64,000 bases of DNA from Xanthomarina arctica (GCF_014638915.1 NZ_BMFQ01000001.1:62001-126000), one strand, 5' to 3'. Positions 42,859 to 53,371 are shown, counted from the first letter of the stretch. The notes: generated by a model from the sequence alone, not told the origin. Made by a program: numbers and translations.

Positions 42859-43977
42859 ATGAAATTAAATATAGCTGTTTTATCAGGAGACGGAATTGGC
42901 CCCGAAGTTACTAATCAGGCCGTTAAAGTGCTAAAAGCAATTGCACAAGAGTTTGACCATTCATTTGTATTTAGATCAGCTGATGTTGGTGCTATTGCAA
43001 TTGAAGAAACAGGGAGTCCCTTTCCAGACGCTACTTTAAAACTTTGCAAAGCAAGTGATGCCATCTTATTTGGAGCTATTGGAGATCCAAAATATGATAA
43101 TGATCCATCTGCAAAAGTAAGACCAGAACAAGGTCTTTTAAAGCTTCGAAAAGAATTAGGATTATATGCAAACATAAGACCTGTTAAGGCTTACGATGAA
43201 TTATTAGACGCTTCACCTTTAAAACCAGAGAACATTAAAGGCACAGATATCTGTATTTATAGAGAATTAACTGGAGGAATATATTTTGGAGAGAAAACAT
43301 TAAGTAAGGATGGCGATTCGGCTACAGATTTATGTGCTTATTCTCGTGTTGAAATAGAACGCGTAGCACATTTAGCATTTAAGGCGGCTCAAGGCCGACG
43401 TAAAAAATTAACTTTAGTTGATAAAGCGAATGTTTTAGAAACATCTCGATTATGGCGAAAAGTAGTTACAGAAATGGCTAGTCAATATTCAGATGTCACT
43501 TTAGAGTTTTTATTTGTGGATAATGCGGCCATGCAAATAATTTTAAACCCAAAACAGTTTGATGTTATCTTAACTGAAAATATGTTTGGAGATATTATTA
43601 GCGACGAAGCCAGTGTTATTGGTGGTAGTATTGGCCTATTGGCATCTGCTTCTATAGGTGATAAACACGCTATGTTTGAACCAATTCATGGATCCTACCC
43701 TGAAGCAAAAGATAAAGGTATTGCAAACCCAATAGCTTCTATTTTATCTGCCGCCATGCTTTTAGAGCATTTTAATTTAATAGATGAAGCTGCTATGATA
43801 AGAAAAGCAATCGAAAAATCTTTACACTTAGAAATTACTACTCCGGATTTAAATTCAAAATACGAATCCATAAGCACGAGCAAAGTTGGCGATTTTATTG
43901 AAGATTTCATTAACCACCCTAAGGATACAAACTTAAATTTTACAAATATCCACGTGGGACAATCAACAATTATTTAA
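42859..43977 (+). CDS. leuB: 3-isopropylmalate dehydrogenase
   Basis: NAD-dependent oxidative decarboxylase of 372 residues that finishes the leucine-specific pathway. Motifs: LSGDGIGPEVTNQAVKVLKA, the substrate-binding RPEQGLLKLRKELGLYANIR region, RELTGGIYFGEK, the metal-binding FGDIISDEASVIGGSIGLLA near residue 240 and FEPIHGSYPEAKDKGIANPI near residue 275. It lies 9 nt after leuD and is followed by a terminator, ending the leuACDB operon. Confidence 0.95.
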   Translation: MKLNIAVLSGDGIGPEVTNQAVKVLKAIAQEFDHSFVFRSADVGAIAIEETGSPFPDATLKLCKASDAILFGAIGDPKYDNDPSAKVRPEQGLLKLRKELGLYANIRPVKAYDELLDASPLKPENIKGTDICIYRELTGGIYFGEKTLSKDGDSATDLCAYSRVEIERVAHLAFKAAQGRRKKLTLVDKANVLETSRLWRKVVTEMASQYSDVTLEFLFVDNAAMQIILNPKQFDVILTENMFGDIISDEASVIGGSIGLLASASIGDKHAMFEPIHGSYPEAKDKGIANPIASILSAAMLLEHFNLIDEAAMIRKAIEKSLHLEITTPDLNSKYESISTSKVGDFIEDFINHPKDTNLNFTNIHVGQSTII

Positions 43978-44010
43978 ATAATTATTTTATATATTTTTAG
44001 ATTAAATCCG

Positions 44011-44040
44011 AAGAAGCACCTTGGAAAAGGTGCTTCTTTT
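44011..44040. terminator. Bidirectional terminator between leuB and gapN
   Basis: Stem GAAGCACCTT/AAGGTGCTTC (44013-44022 with 44027-44036, loop GGAA) followed by a T-rich tract, 35 nt past the leuB stop. It can also serve the minus-strand ilv operon. Confidence 0.9.
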
Positions 44041-44096
44041 TATTTTGGAAACCTCATTATAAACTCCAAAAACTTTTATTTTACAACATATTATAA

Positions 44097-45674
44097 TTAT
44101 AAAATATAATCTGTGCTCACAAAATTTGAAGCTTTAGAATCTAATAATTCTTTTAAAATAGCATTATTATATGCGTTGTCCTTAGATGCTACAAAAGTTC
44201 TAATTGAAAAAGAACGTAAAGCATCGTGAACACTTAATGTTGCAACAGCAGAATCTTTTCTTCCTGTAAAAGGATAGACATCTGGTCCACGCTGACAAGA
44301 ACTATTTAAATTAACACGACATACCAAGTTAACTAAGGTGTCTATTAAAGGTGCTAGAGTTTTAACATCAGCCCCAAACAAGCTTACTTGTTGCCCGTAA
44401 TTTGAAGCGGCCATATCATCTAAAGGCTCTTCAATATCACTAAAAGAAACCACTGGAATGACTGGACCGAATTGTTCCTCTTGAAATACACGCATATCTT
44501 TGGTTACAGGATATAAAACTGCTGGAAAAATGTAATTCTCTGTGGTTTCACCTCCTTTTTTATTAATGACTTTTGCTCCTTTTGCAACGGCATCATCTAT
44601 TAATTCTTGAATATATGCTGGTTTATCAGGTTCTGGTAATGGTGTTAATTTGGCTCCATCTTCCCAAGGATTTCCAAATTTTAGTGCATCTACTTTTGCT
44701 GAAAAGCGTTTATTAAACTCTTCAACTATAGCTTCATGCACATACAATACCTTTAAAGCTGTACAACGTTGACCATTAAAGGAAGTTGCTCCTGCAATAC
44801 ATTCTTCTATAGCCAAATCTAAATCGGCATCTTTTAAAACGATAGCTGGGTTTTTAGCTTCCAAACCTAAAACCAAACGCAATCTATTACTTTTTGGGTG
44901 TTGGTTTTGCAAGGCATTTGCAGATTTACTATTGCCAATTAAAGCCAACACATCAACCTTTCCAGATTGCATGATTGGAGTTGCAACGGTTCTTCCTCTT
45001 CCGTATATAATATTTACAACGCCGTTTGGAAAACTAGTTTGAAAGGCTTCTAATAAAGGTGAAATTAATAAAACACCATGTTTTGCTGGTTTAAAAATGG
45101 CTGTATTCCCCATAATTAATGCGGGAATTAAAAGCGCAAATGTTTCATTTAAAGGATAATTATAAGGTCCTAAACAAAGAACAACTCCTAGTGGGCCACG
45201 ACGAATATGGGCATTGACACCAGAATTTTTTTCAAATTTGGCGCTATTACGATCCATTTGTTTGTAATCTTCAATGGTATCATAAATGTATTCAACAGTT
45301 CTATCGAATTCCTTTTGAGAATCTCCTAAATTTTTACCAATCTCCCACATTAATAATTTAACAATTTCTTCGCGCTTGGTTTTCATCTGTGTTACAAACT
45401 TTTCCATGCACGCAATACGGTCAACCACCTTCATGGTTGGCCATAAACCTTGTCCTTTATTATAAGCTAAAGTTGCTGCGTTTAATGCGTCTAAAGCTTC
45501 CTTTTCTCCTAATACTGGAATGGTTCCTAGAAGTGTTGGTTTATAATCTGGAGTAGAAGATATTGTTGAATAAACGTCGGAAGTTTCTCCTGCCCAAGGT
45601 TTCAATTCTCCTCCTACTAAATAAGTTTGTTGGTTTAAAATGTTTTTAATTTGATACTGTTCAGGAATATTCAT
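44097..45674 (-). CDS. gapN: NADP-dependent glyceraldehyde-3-phosphate dehydrogenase (GapN-type aldehyde dehydrogenase)
   Basis: Non-phosphorylating aldehyde dehydrogenase of 525 residues. The general base Glu is in [16 protein letters not shown] near residue 267 and the catalytic Cys in [13 protein letters not shown] near residue 301. The [20 protein letters not shown] segment and the C-terminal block [20 protein letters not shown], then [16 protein letters not shown], are hallmarks of the plant-like GapN group. The product would be 3-phosphoglycerate plus NADPH. It lies 14 nt after ilvA at the end of the ilv operon, an unexpected position that suggests NADPH supply for IlvC, though this is inference. 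Confidence 0.88.
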   Translation of the reverse strand: MNIPEQYQIKNILNQQTYLVGGELKPWAGETSDVYSTISSTPDYKPTLLGTIPVLGEKEALDALNAATLAYNKGQGLWPTMKVVDRIACMEKFVTQMKTKREEIVKLLMWEIGKNLGDSQKEFDRTVEYIYDTIEDYKQMDRNSAKFEKNSGVNAHIRRGPLGVVLCLGPYNYPLNETFALLIPALIMGNTAIFKPAKHGVLLISPLLEAFQTSFPNGVVNIIYGRGRTVATPIMQSGKVDVLALIGNSKSANALQNQHPKSNRLRLVLGLEAKNPAIVLKDADLDLAIEECIAGATSFNGQRCTALKVLYVHEAIVEEFNKRFSAKVDALKFGNPWEDGAKLTPLPEPDKPAYIQELIDDAVAKGAKVINKKGGETTENYIFPAVLYPVTKDMRVFQEEQFGPVIPVVSFSDIEEPLDDMAASNYGQQVSLFGADVKTLAPLIDTLVNLVCRVNLNSSCQRGPDVYPFTGRKDSAVATLSVHDALRSFSIRTFVASKDNAYNNAILKELLDSKASNFVSTDYIL

Positions 45675-45688
45675 AAAATGTATTTTGT

Positions 45689-46957
45689 TTAAACTAAAAA
45701 TTGAAATAAATCGGGTTTATCGTTAAGGTAATCTCCATAAAAATCATGAAGTTTCATTTTGGTAATAAGAGGTTGTAAATCTGAAGGCGATTTAAGTTCT
45801 AAGCCTACAACAGCAACCTCATTTTCTCTGTTTGCTTTTTTTGTGTATTCAAAATGTGTAATATCGTCGGTTGGACCTAAAATATCCACCACAAAATCTC
45901 GTAAAGCTCCTGCACGTTGCGGGAATTTAATAATAAAATAATGCTTTAGATTCGCATAAATTAAGGCGCGTTCTTTTATTTCAGCCATTCGGGTAATATC
46001 ATTATTACTTCCGCTAATAACACAGACCACATTTTTTCCTTTTATCTCTTCGGCATATTGTTCTAAAGCAGAAATACTCAAAGCACCAGCTGGTTCTACA
46101 ACAATAGCATCTTTATTGTAAAGATCTAAAATAATTTGACAAATATGACCTTCATCCACAGTAATAACATTTGATAAATTTTCTTTACAAATTGCAAAAT
46201 TTAGGTCTCCAACACGTTTTACAGCTGCTCCATCTACAAAGCTTGTAATCGTTTTTAATTCTGTATTTCTATTGTTTTTTATCGAGGTTAACATGGATGG
46301 TGCGCCATTTGGTTCCACACCAATAATTTTTGTTTGCGGTGATAATATCTTAAACACCGAAGATAAGCCTGCGGAAAGTCCGCCACCTCCAATAGGTACA
46401 AATACATAATGTATGGGATGAGATTTGGCTTGGTCTATAATCTCTAAGCCAACCGTAGCTTGACCTTCAATCACTTTTTCATCATTAAAAGGATGTATAA
46501 AAGTTTTGTTCAGGCGTTCACATTCTTCCATTGCTGCATGGTAAGCATCATCAAAAGTATCACCAATTAAAATAACATCCACATAAGCTTCCCCAAACAT
46601 TTTCACTTGTTCAACTTTTTGATTAGGTGTTGGCGCAGGCATAAAAATAGTTCCTTTTATCTTTAACAGCTTACAAGAAATGGCCACACCTTGTGCATGG
46701 TTACCAGCACTTGCGCATACTATTTCATTCTCAATTTGAGAGGTGTTTAAAGAAGAAATTTTATTATAAGCGCCACGAATTTTATAGGAGCGTACTTCTT
46801 GCAAATCCTCTCGTTTAAAATACACATTTGCATCGTACTTTTTAGAGTAATGTGCGTTCTTAGTTAAAGGCGTTATAGAAGCAATGCCTTTTAGTTTTTC
46901 TGCTGCTAATTCAACAGCTTTTAAGGTTGGCTTATATATTGTTGTCATATTTTCCAT
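45689..46957 (-). CDS. ilvA: Threonine ammonia-lyase
   Basis: PLP enzyme that deaminates threonine to 2-ketobutyrate, the entry to isoleucine. The PLP lysine is in [19 protein letters not shown] near residue 57; [10 protein letters not shown], the glycine loop [13 protein letters not shown] near residue 185 and [13 protein letters not shown] follow. Residues 330-422 form a single ACT-like domain ([20 protein letters not shown]), the short type rather than the double-ACT E. coli form. The frame is open to a GTG at 46963, but the ATG at 46957 fits the hairpin-spacer-ATG layout; ATG 46948 is another option. It lies in the ilv operon after ilvC. Confidence 0.92.
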   Translation of the reverse strand: MENMTTIYKPTLKAVELAAEKLKGIASITPLTKNAHYSKKYDANVYFKREDLQEVRSYKIRGAYNKISSLNTSQIENEIVCASAGNHAQGVAISCKLLKIKGTIFMPAPTPNQKVEQVKMFGEAYVDVILIGDTFDDAYHAAMEECERLNKTFIHPFNDEKVIEGQATVGLEIIDQAKSHPIHYVFVPIGGGGLSAGLSSVFKILSPQTKIIGVEPNGAPSMLTSIKNNRNTELKTITSFVDGAAVKRVGDLNFAICKENLSNVITVDEGHICQIILDLYNKDAIVVEPAGALSISALEQYAEEIKGKNVVCVISGSNNDITRMAEIKERALIYANLKHYFIIKFPQRAGALRDFVVDILGPTDDITHFEYTKKANRENEVAVVGLELKSPSDLQPLITKMKLHDFYGDYLNDKPDLFQFLV

Positions 46958-46965
46958 AGTCACTT

Positions 46966-46979
46966 CCCATAAAAGTGGG
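46966..46979 (-). repeat. Start-codon hairpin repeat before ilvA (degenerate)
   Basis: A 5-bp stem CCCAT/GTGGG with loop AAAA, followed on the coding strand by GGGAA-type sequence, GTGACT and ATG. It has decayed compared with the metF copy but keeps the spacer. Confidence 0.5.
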
Positions 46980-47001
46980 CATTTTTTTCTTATATAAAAT
47001 A

Positions 47002-47027
47002 CCTGAAAGGTTTTAAAATCTTGCAGG
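47002..47027. repeat. Palindromic repeat (AAGGTTTT core), copy 2
   Basis: A degenerate relative of the palindrome at 27985-28011, with CCTG at one end, CAGG at the other and a GGTTTTAAAATC centre. It fills most of the ilvC-ilvA gap together with the ilvA start-codon hairpin. Confidence 0.5.
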
Positions 47028-47036
47028 ATAATTAGA

Positions 47037-48539
47037 TTATGCTAATACTGAAGCTTCAGTTTCTATATCTGATTTTATAATTTTCATTGCTGTCATTGCC
47101 GCTCTTAAACGTTTTCCAACAGCTTCAATTGGGTGATTTCTAATGGCATCATTGACTTCAATTAATTCCACATTATCAACTCCGTTTACTGTTGAAAAGG
47201 ATTCTCCAATAATATCCGTTTTTACTGTTTTCATAAAATCGCTTAATAATGGTTTGCAAGCATGATCAAATAAATAGCAACCATATTCTGCCGTATCAGA
47301 AATGACATTATTCATTTCAAATAATTTCTTTCTAGCAATGGTGTTTGCTATTAATGGTAATTCATGCAAGGATTCGTAGTATGCAGAATCTTCTATTATT
47401 CCGGCACTTACCATAGTCTCGAATGCTAATTCCACGCCAGATTTCACGAATGCTACTAAAAGCACGCCATGGTCAAAATATTCTTGTTCAGAAATATGAT
47501 TGGAGGTTAAAACTGTTTTTTCGAAGGCAGTTTCACCAGTTGCAGCTCTCCAGGATAGCAGGTTTATATCGTCGTTTGCCCAATCTTCCATCATGGTTGT
47601 AGAAAAATGACCTGAAATGATATCGTCCATATGTTTTTCAAATAACGGACGCATGATGTCTTTTAATTCTTCAGATAATTGGTAAGCTTTTATTTTTGCA
47701 GGATTAGACAATCTGTCCATCATGTTTGTTATGCCTCCATGTTTTAAAGCTTCTGTAATGGTTTCCCATCCATATTGAATTAATTTTGCTGCATAACCTG
47801 GCTCAATGCCTTCTTCTACCATTTTATCAAACGATAAGATGGCTCCAGTTTGTAATAAACCACATAAAATGGTTTGTTCTCCCATTAAATCACTTTTCAC
47901 CTCAGCAATAAAAGAGGATTGTAAAACGCCTGCTTTATGTCCACCTGTTGCTGTCGCATATGCTTTTGCTTGAGTCCACCCTTTATGTTCTGGATCGTTT
48001 TCTGGATGCACAGCAATTAATGTTGGCACTCCAAATCCACGCTTATATTCTTCTCTAACTTCGGTTCCTGGACATTTTGGTGCCACCATAATAACCGTTA
48101 AATCTTCACGAACTTTGGTGCCTTCTTCAACAATATTAAAACCGTGAGAATAACTTAAAGTGGCTCCTTTTTTCATTAAAGGCATCACTGCTTTTACCAC
48201 ACTTGTATGTTGCTTGTCTGGTGTTAAATTCAAAACCAAATCTGCCGTAGGAATTAATTCTTCATAAGTTCCAACCTGAAATCCGTTAGAAGTTGCTTTT
48301 TTATAAGAATCGCGTTTTTCATCTATAGCAACTTGCCTTAACGTATACGAAATGTCTAATCCAGAATCACGCATATTCAAGCCTTGATTTAGGCCTTGAG
48401 CCCCACAACCAACAATAACGATTTTCTTTCCTTTTAAAGCGTTTACGCCATCTTCAAATTCTGAAGCGTCCATAAAACGACATTTTCCTAATTGATCTAA
48501 CTGATTTCTTAATGATAAGGTGTTAAAATAATTTGACAT
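47037..48539 (-). CDS. ilvC: Ketol-acid reductoisomerase, class II (long form)
   Basis: Converts 2-acetolactate and 2-aceto-2-hydroxybutyrate to dihydroxy acids using NADPH. The Rossmann motif [20 protein letters not shown] is near residue 42, followed by [20 protein letters not shown] near residue 152. At 500 residues with a duplicated C-terminal knotted domain ([20 protein letters not shown] and the second copy around 360-480), it is the class II type seen in E. coli. It is 11 nt after ilvN. Confidence 0.94.
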   Translation of the reverse strand: MSNYFNTLSLRNQLDQLGKCRFMDASEFEDGVNALKGKKIVIVGCGAQGLNQGLNMRDSGLDISYTLRQVAIDEKRDSYKKATSNGFQVGTYEELIPTADLVLNLTPDKQHTSVVKAVMPLMKKGATLSYSHGFNIVEEGTKVREDLTVIMVAPKCPGTEVREEYKRGFGVPTLIAVHPENDPEHKGWTQAKAYATATGGHKAGVLQSSFIAEVKSDLMGEQTILCGLLQTGAILSFDKMVEEGIEPGYAAKLIQYGWETITEALKHGGITNMMDRLSNPAKIKAYQLSEELKDIMRPLFEKHMDDIISGHFSTTMMEDWANDDINLLSWRAATGETAFEKTVLTSNHISEQEYFDHGVLLVAFVKSGVELAFETMVSAGIIEDSAYYESLHELPLIANTIARKKLFEMNNVISDTAEYGCYLFDHACKPLLSDFMKTVKTDIIGESFSTVNGVDNVELIEVNDAIRNHPIEAVGKRLRAAMTAMKIIKSDIETEASVLA

Positions 48540-48550
48540 GGTTTTTGTTT

Positions 48551-49081
48551 TTAATGTTGAAATGCTTTAAGCATTGTTGATATTTTCATTTCATCTTTTG
48601 TAACAGACACACGTCCAGAACGTGTAAATTGCATAATCCCAAAGACACTTAATTCTCTATATAATAATTCTATTTCTTCTTTTTTTCCAGACTTTTCAAT
48701 GACGAAAAACTCTTTATTAACTATTACTATTCTTGCGTTACTATCTTTGATGATATTTTGAACTTCTGGTTCGTCAAATAATAATTCTGATTTGATTTTG
48801 AACAAGCAAGATTCTTGATAAATAATTTGATCTTCTGTATGATAATACGCTTTTATTACTTCCACTTGTTTTTCAATTTGACCTTGAATTTTTTTCATTC
48901 TTTCTTCTGAAAGTTGCACCACAATGGTCCATTTAGAAACACCTTCAATTTCAGAAACCGATGAATTAATGCTCTCGATATTTATATGACGACGTTGAAA
49001 AATTGCCGAAATTCTATTCAGTAATCCGATGTTGTTTTCTGTATAAATTGATACCGTAAATTGTTTTATTTCGCTTTCCAT
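48551..49081 (-). CDS. ilvN: Acetolactate synthase small (regulatory) subunit
   Basis: Regulatory subunit that confers valine feedback on IlvB. Residues 1-80 are an ACT domain ([34 protein letters not shown]). Residues 90-176 form the C-terminal ALS small-subunit domain. The 176-residue length is normal. It begins 2 nt after the ilvB stop, so the two are coupled. Confidence 0.9.
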   Translation of the reverse strand: MESEIKQFTVSIYTENNIGLLNRISAIFQRRHINIESINSSVSEIEGVSKWTIVVQLSEERMKKIQGQIEKQVEVIKAYYHTEDQIIYQESCLFKIKSELLFDEPEVQNIIKDSNARIVIVNKEFFVIEKSGKKEEIELLYRELSVFGIMQFTRSGRVSVTKDEMKISTMLKAFQH

Positions 49082-49083
49082 AA

Positions 49084-50820
49084 TTATTCTAATCTTATAT
49101 CTGATACACTTGCTCCTGTTGGAATCATTGGAAATACATTTCCTTCTTTCTCAACACATACTTCTAAAAAATAAGGCCCTTTGGAATCTATCATTTCCTT
49201 AACTGATGCTTTTAAATCTTTTCTTTCTGTTACTTTTTTTGCATCAATAAAATAACCTTTTGCAATGGCTACAAAATCTGGGTTTGTCATTTCTGTAGAT
49301 GCATATCGTTTATCAAAAAACATCTGTTGCCATTGACGCACCATTCCAAGGAATTCATTGTTTAAAACCACAATCTTCACGGGTACTTTTTGCTGAAAAA
49401 TTGTCCCTAATTCTTGAATTGTCATTTGGTAACCACCATCCCCAGCAATCATCACCACTTCTCTTTCTGGAGCTGCCATTTTTGCACCAATGGCTGCGGG
49501 CAGAGCAAAACCCATAGTCCCTAAACCTCCAGAAGTAATATTACTTTTGGTAGTAGTAAATTCTGCATATCTACAAGCTATCATTTGATGTTGCCCAACA
49601 TCACTCACAATTGCGGCATCTCCTTTGGTTTGGATGTTGATTTCTTTCAACACTTCTGCCATGGTTAAACCTTCTTTGGTAGGATATAATTCATTTTTAA
49701 TGACTTTTTCATATTCAATTTCATATAAATCTTTAAATTTCTGATGCCATTCGGGATGTGAATTGGCTTTCAATAAGGGTAATAAGGCTTCTAAACTTGC
49801 TTTTGCATCACCAAGAACAGCCACATCTGTTTTCACATTTTTATCCACTTCTGCAGGATCAATTTCAAAATGAATGACTTTAGCCTGTTTTGCATAAGAT
49901 TCTAAATTTCCTGTTACACGATCGTCAAAACGCATTCCAATAGCTATTAAAACATCGCAATCGTTGGTTAAAACATTTGGCGCATAATTACCATGCATTC
50001 CAACCATTCCAACATTTAGCGGATGTTTTGTAGGGATTGCTGAAGCACCTAAAATAGTCCAAGCTGAAGGAATTCCAGCTTTTTCAATCACCGCTTTAAA
50101 GGCTTCTTCGGCTTTCCCTAAAATAACGCCTTGTCCCCAAACTACTAATGGTTTTTTGGCATTATTAATAAGCTCTGCTGCGGCTTTTAAGGAATTTTTA
50201 TCTGTATCAGGAATTGGCTTATAGCTTCTTATACCTTTGCATTTTTCGTATTTGAAATCAAATTCTTCAAATTGCGCATCCTTAGTAATATCCACTAAAA
50301 CTGGTCCTGGACGACCACTTTTTGCTATATAAAATGCCTTAGCTATCACTTCAGGAATCTGTGACGCTGTGGTAATTTGACAATTCCATTTGGTTACAGG
50401 AGTAGAAATCCCGATGATATCTGTTTCCTGAAAAGCATCGCTTCCTAATAAGTGAGATCCAACCTGCCCAGTAATACAAACCATGGGAGTAGAATCTATT
50501 TGAGCATCTGCAATCCCTGTAATTAAATTAGTTGCTCCCGGGCCAGAGGTTGCAATGGCAACTCCCACTTTACCTGATATTCTTGCATAGCCTTGAGCGG
50601 CATGGGTAGCGCCTTGCTCATGACGGGTTAACACATGATGAATTTTATCTTGATACTTGTATAGCTCGTCATAAACTGGCATAATGGCTCCTCCAGGATA
50701 TCCATAAAGGATTTCTACACCTTCGGCTAAAAGACATTTTATTACCGCTTCGCTACCAGAAATTCGCTCGGTTGCTTCCTTGCTTGTTGCTTTTTCTTGT
50801 AAAGTTTGAGTTTCTTTCAT
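49084..50820 (-). CDS. ilvB: Acetolactate synthase large (catalytic) subunit
   Basis: Thiamine-diphosphate enzyme of 578 residues making 2-acetolactate or 2-aceto-2-hydroxybutyrate. Domains in order: Pyr (LLAEGVEILYGYPGGAIMPV, catalytic Glu in LTRHEQGATHAAQGYAR), FAD/central (WGQGVILGKAEEA) and PP (GDGGYQMTIQELGTIFQQKV, then NNEFLGMVRQWQQMFFDKRY). The full set of catalytic motifs is present. It lies 86 bp after ilvD in the same operon. Confidence 0.94.
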   Translation of the reverse strand: MKETQTLQEKATSKEATERISGSEAVIKCLLAEGVEILYGYPGGAIMPVYDELYKYQDKIHHVLTRHEQGATHAAQGYARISGKVGVAIATSGPGATNLITGIADAQIDSTPMVCITGQVGSHLLGSDAFQETDIIGISTPVTKWNCQITTASQIPEVIAKAFYIAKSGRPGPVLVDITKDAQFEEFDFKYEKCKGIRSYKPIPDTDKNSLKAAAELINNAKKPLVVWGQGVILGKAEEAFKAVIEKAGIPSAWTILGASAIPTKHPLNVGMVGMHGNYAPNVLTNDCDVLIAIGMRFDDRVTGNLESYAKQAKVIHFEIDPAEVDKNVKTDVAVLGDAKASLEALLPLLKANSHPEWHQKFKDLYEIEYEKVIKNELYPTKEGLTMAEVLKEINIQTKGDAAIVSDVGQHQMIACRYAEFTTTKSNITSGGLGTMGFALPAAIGAKMAAPEREVVMIAGDGGYQMTIQELGTIFQQKVPVKIVVLNNEFLGMVRQWQQMFFDKRYASTEMTNPDFVAIAKGYFIDAKKVTERKDLKASVKEMIDSKGPYFLEVCVEKEGNVFPMIPTGASVSDIRLE

Positions 50821-50906
50821 CTCCTCTTATTTTGTTGTTCTATCGGCTTTTTTAAACCAACTTAATCTTTGTTTTTTTATCATATTATTCCTTCTTCCGT
50901 AGGAAT

Positions 50907-52586
50907 TTAAAACTCATCTGTTACACATCCCATAGATGCTGACGATACTGTTTTAGCATATTTATAGAGCACACCTCTTTTAAATTTTAATTCTGGTGCT
51001 TTCCATTGTTTTCTTCTTTCTTCTAATTCTGCTTCTGAAACTTCTAATGAAATGGCGTTTGATTCGGCATCAATCGTAATTAAATCGCCATCTTTCACTA
51101 AAGCTATGGCACCACCAACCTGAGCTTCTGGTGTAATATGTCCAACAACAAATCCATGAGTTCCTCCAGAAAATCGTCCATCTGTAATTAAGGCGACATC
51201 TTGACCTAGACCTGCACCAATAATTGCTGCTGTAGGCTTTAACATTTCTGGCATTCCAGGACCACCTTTCGGGCCTTCGTAACGGATTACAACCACGTCT
51301 CCTTTTTCTACCTTACCATCTCTAATTCCATCGTTCGCAGCGTATTCACCTTCAAATACTTTTGCTTTTCCAACAAAACGCAAACCTTCTTTTCCAGTGA
51401 TTTTTGCAACACTTCCTTCGGTAGCTAAATTGCCATAAAGCATTCTTAGATGTCCAGATATTTTTATTGGATTTTCAATAGGTTTAATAACATCTTGACC
51501 TTCTTTTAAATCTGCTACATCTAACAAATTCTCAGCAATTGTTTTTCCAGTAACGGTTAAACAATCCCCGTGTAGCAATCCTTTTTTAAGAAGATATTTC
51601 ATAACTGCAGGAATCCCTCCTACGGCATGTACATCTTCCATTAAATATTTTCCACTTGGTTTTAAGTCGGCTAAAAACGGAGTTGTATCACTTATTTTTT
51701 GAAAATCTTGTAATGTGAAATCAATTTGAGCTGCTCTAGCAATTGCTAAAAAGTGTAATACGGCATTTGTAGAACCTCCTAAAATGGTTACCAATCTTAC
51801 AGCATTTTCTAAAGATTTACGCGTAATAACATCTGAAGGTTTGATATCTTTTTCCAATAACAATCTTAAAGCTTCCCCAGCTTTTACAGACTCTTCTTTT
51901 TTAGCATCGCTTAATGCTGGATTAGAAGAGTTAAAAGGCAAGGTCATACCTAATGCTTCAATAGCTGATGCCATGGTATTGGCTGTATACATGCCACCGC
52001 AAGCACCAGCTCCAGGACATGCCTTTTCAACAATATTTTGGTATTCAGTTTCAGACATAGTACCAGCAACTTTGCTTCCCCATGCTTCAAAAGCTGAAAC
52101 AACATCTAATTTTTTTCCGTTATGGCAACCAGAATCAATAGTTCCACCATAAACCAGAATACTAGGTCTATTTAAGCGAATCATGGCTATTAGTGCTCCA
52201 GGCATATTTTTATCGCAACCTACAACAGTAATTAATCCGTCGTAACTCATGGCTTGAACCACCGTTTCCATGGAATCTGCAATAATATCGCGAGAAGGCA
52301 AAGAATACCTCATTCCAGGAGTACCCATTGAAATTCCGTCACTAACACCAATGGTGTTAAAAATTAATCCAATAACATCTTCATTACTAGTTCCTTTCTT
52401 GACTAATTTTGCCAAATCGTTAAGGTGCATGTTACACGGATTCCCTTCATAACCCGTACTTGCAATTCCAACCATAGGTTTAAAAAAATCTTCGTTTGTT
52501 AACCCAATAGCGTGCAACATAGCTTGTGCGGCTGGTTGCGTAGGATCTTGCGTAACTGTTTTACTATATTTATTTAATTGATTCAT
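50907..52586 (-). CDS. ilvD: Dihydroxy-acid dehydratase
   Basis: Fe-S dehydratase of 559 residues that forms 2-keto acids for valine and isoleucine. Cluster cysteines are in [11 protein letters not shown] (near 50), [14 protein letters not shown] (near 123) and [20 protein letters not shown] (near 195). The later [18 protein letters not shown] and ending CVTDEF are typical. It is the first structural gene of the ilv operon, about 320 nt downstream of the second attenuator terminator's leader. The 255 bp between that terminator and the ATG show no further structure that I can support. Confidence 0.95.
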   Translation of the reverse strand: MNQLNKYSKTVTQDPTQPAAQAMLHAIGLTNEDFFKPMVGIASTGYEGNPCNMHLNDLAKLVKKGTSNEDVIGLIFNTIGVSDGISMGTPGMRYSLPSRDIIADSMETVVQAMSYDGLITVVGCDKNMPGALIAMIRLNRPSILVYGGTIDSGCHNGKKLDVVSAFEAWGSKVAGTMSETEYQNIVEKACPGAGACGGMYTANTMASAIEALGMTLPFNSSNPALSDAKKEESVKAGEALRLLLEKDIKPSDVITRKSLENAVRLVTILGGSTNAVLHFLAIARAAQIDFTLQDFQKISDTTPFLADLKPSGKYLMEDVHAVGGIPAVMKYLLKKGLLHGDCLTVTGKTIAENLLDVADLKEGQDVIKPIENPIKISGHLRMLYGNLATEGSVAKITGKEGLRFVGKAKVFEGEYAANDGIRDGKVEKGDVVVIRYEGPKGGPGMPEMLKPTAAIIGAGLGQDVALITDGRFSGGTHGFVVGHITPEAQVGGAIALVKDGDLITIDAESNAISLEVSEAELEERRKQWKAPELKFKRGVLYKYAKTVSSASMGCVTDEF

Positions 52587-52842
52587 AATGCTTTTGACAT
52601 TTTTTTAATTAGAAAACGTATCCTTAGTTATTACAAACTTATTGTTATGAGAAACTAAACTGCTTTCATTAAAATATGTATTCATAATTTTTAAAAGATC
52701 GAAATTAATAATTTGTGTTTTTCTTATTGTTATTGTATTACCTAATCGACTAAATTCACATACCTACAATTTATTATAAACCACTATTAATCAATTATTT
52801 GCATTCTTATTAATATGATGCTCAATCATGTCGATTCTCAAT

Positions 52843-52873
52843 AAAAAAAGCCTGTATCTAAATGGATACAGGC
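52843..52873 (-). terminator. Attenuator terminator 2 of the ilv operon
   Basis: On the minus strand GCCTGTATC pairs with GATACAGGC (complement of 52865-52873 and 52850-52858, loop 6 nt), followed by seven U. The 5' arm CCTGTATC can pair instead with GATATAGG (complement of 52891-52898), which begins 3 nt after the leader 2 stop codon. This is the arrangement expected of an antiterminator masked by a terminating ribosome. Confidence 0.9.
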
Positions 52874-52901
52874 TTTTTTATATATAAGGACCTATATCAA
52901 C

Positions 52902-52955
52902 TCAACATGAGTTAATAATGACAATAATGTTTATGATAACTGACAATGTGTTCAT
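52902..52955 (-). CDS. Ilv leader peptide 2
   Basis: A 17-residue open frame reading MNTLSVIINIIVIINSC: 6 Ile, 2 Val and 1 Leu. ATG and TGA are present. It is followed at once by the antiterminator segment and attenuator terminator 2. Stalling at Ile or Val codons would free the antiterminator and allow transcription into ilvDBNCA. Confidence 0.85.
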   Translation of the reverse strand: MNTLSVIINIIVIINSC

Positions 52956-52967
52956 TTTATATATACT

Positions 52968-52998
52968 AAAAAAGCCTTCCCAAATAGGGAAGGCTTTT
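52968..52998 (-). terminator. Attenuator terminator 1 of the ilv operon
   Basis: A perfect 12-bp palindrome, AAAAGCCTTCCC/GGGAAGGCTTTT (arms 52970-52981 and 52987-52998, 5-nt loop), with a U run on the minus strand. A segment just after the leader 1 stop (AGGGAG) can pair with the 5' arm's CUUCCCU, a 6-bp alternative pairing with one G-U. Confidence 0.9.
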
Positions 52999-53030
52999 AA
53001 AACGTTTTATGTTTATTAAATACCACTCCC

Positions 53031-53093
53031 TTACCGTTGTGAAATAATCACGACGCTAATAATAGAAATGATATTGATAATTTGCTTGTTCAT
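53031..53093 (-). CDS. Ilv leader peptide 1
   Basis: A 20-residue open frame, MNKQIINIISIISVVIISQR: 8 Ile and 2 Val. It ends in TAA directly before the candidate antiterminator and terminator 1. Together with leader 2 it forms two complete leader-terminator units in series before ilvD. Confidence 0.87.
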   Translation of the reverse strand: MNKQIINIISIISVVIISQR

Positions 53094-53102
53094 TTATTAC
53101 TT

Positions 53103-53110
53103 CAAATATT
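53103..53110 (-). promoter_or_regulatory. Weak candidate -7 box of the ilv operon
   Basis: The minus strand reads AATATTTG, one base from TAnnTTTG and the same variant as before the SAM-I riboswitch. It is about 10 nt upstream of the leader 1 ATG, as in the aromatic operon. No convincing -33 box is seen. Confidence 0.3.
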
Positions 53111-53144
53111 AAAACTTTTTATTTTAAATCTAAAGAATCTTTAT

Positions 53145-53330
53145 TTAATTTTCTATTAATGGAAACTCATTTGCTGAAATCATTTTTTCAAAATCTGCTT
53201 TTATAGTTTCAAACTGTACATTTCCCAACACATGGCATTGGGTTTTTAATACAATTACTTCTTCTTTTAAACCTTTATTAGAAGTCTAGCCATAATCTAT
53301 TTGTTTTCTATATTCAATCCCAAAAACCAT
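53145..53330 (-). pseudogene. Short open frame interrupted by one TAG; unrecognised gene remnant
   Basis: Read on the minus strand, ATG opens VFGIEYRKQIDYG, then a TAG at codon 15, then the same frame continues for 46 codons (TSNKGLKEEVIVLKTQCHVL and on) to TAA. The composition looks protein-like (GNVQFETIKADFEKMISANE) but I recognise no family. It may be a decayed gene or a chance frame. It lies between the ilv leader region and the metK promoter. Confidence 0.35.
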
Positions 53331-53371
53331 TAAATTAATTTTTATTGGTTTTTAACTAATTGCTAAACTCT

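Noticed and set aside
52605-52685. 26-codon open frame on the minus strand, 19 nt before ilvD, as a third leader peptide
   Set aside because: Its composition is ordinary (few Ile/Val/Leu codons) and no terminator hairpin follows it.
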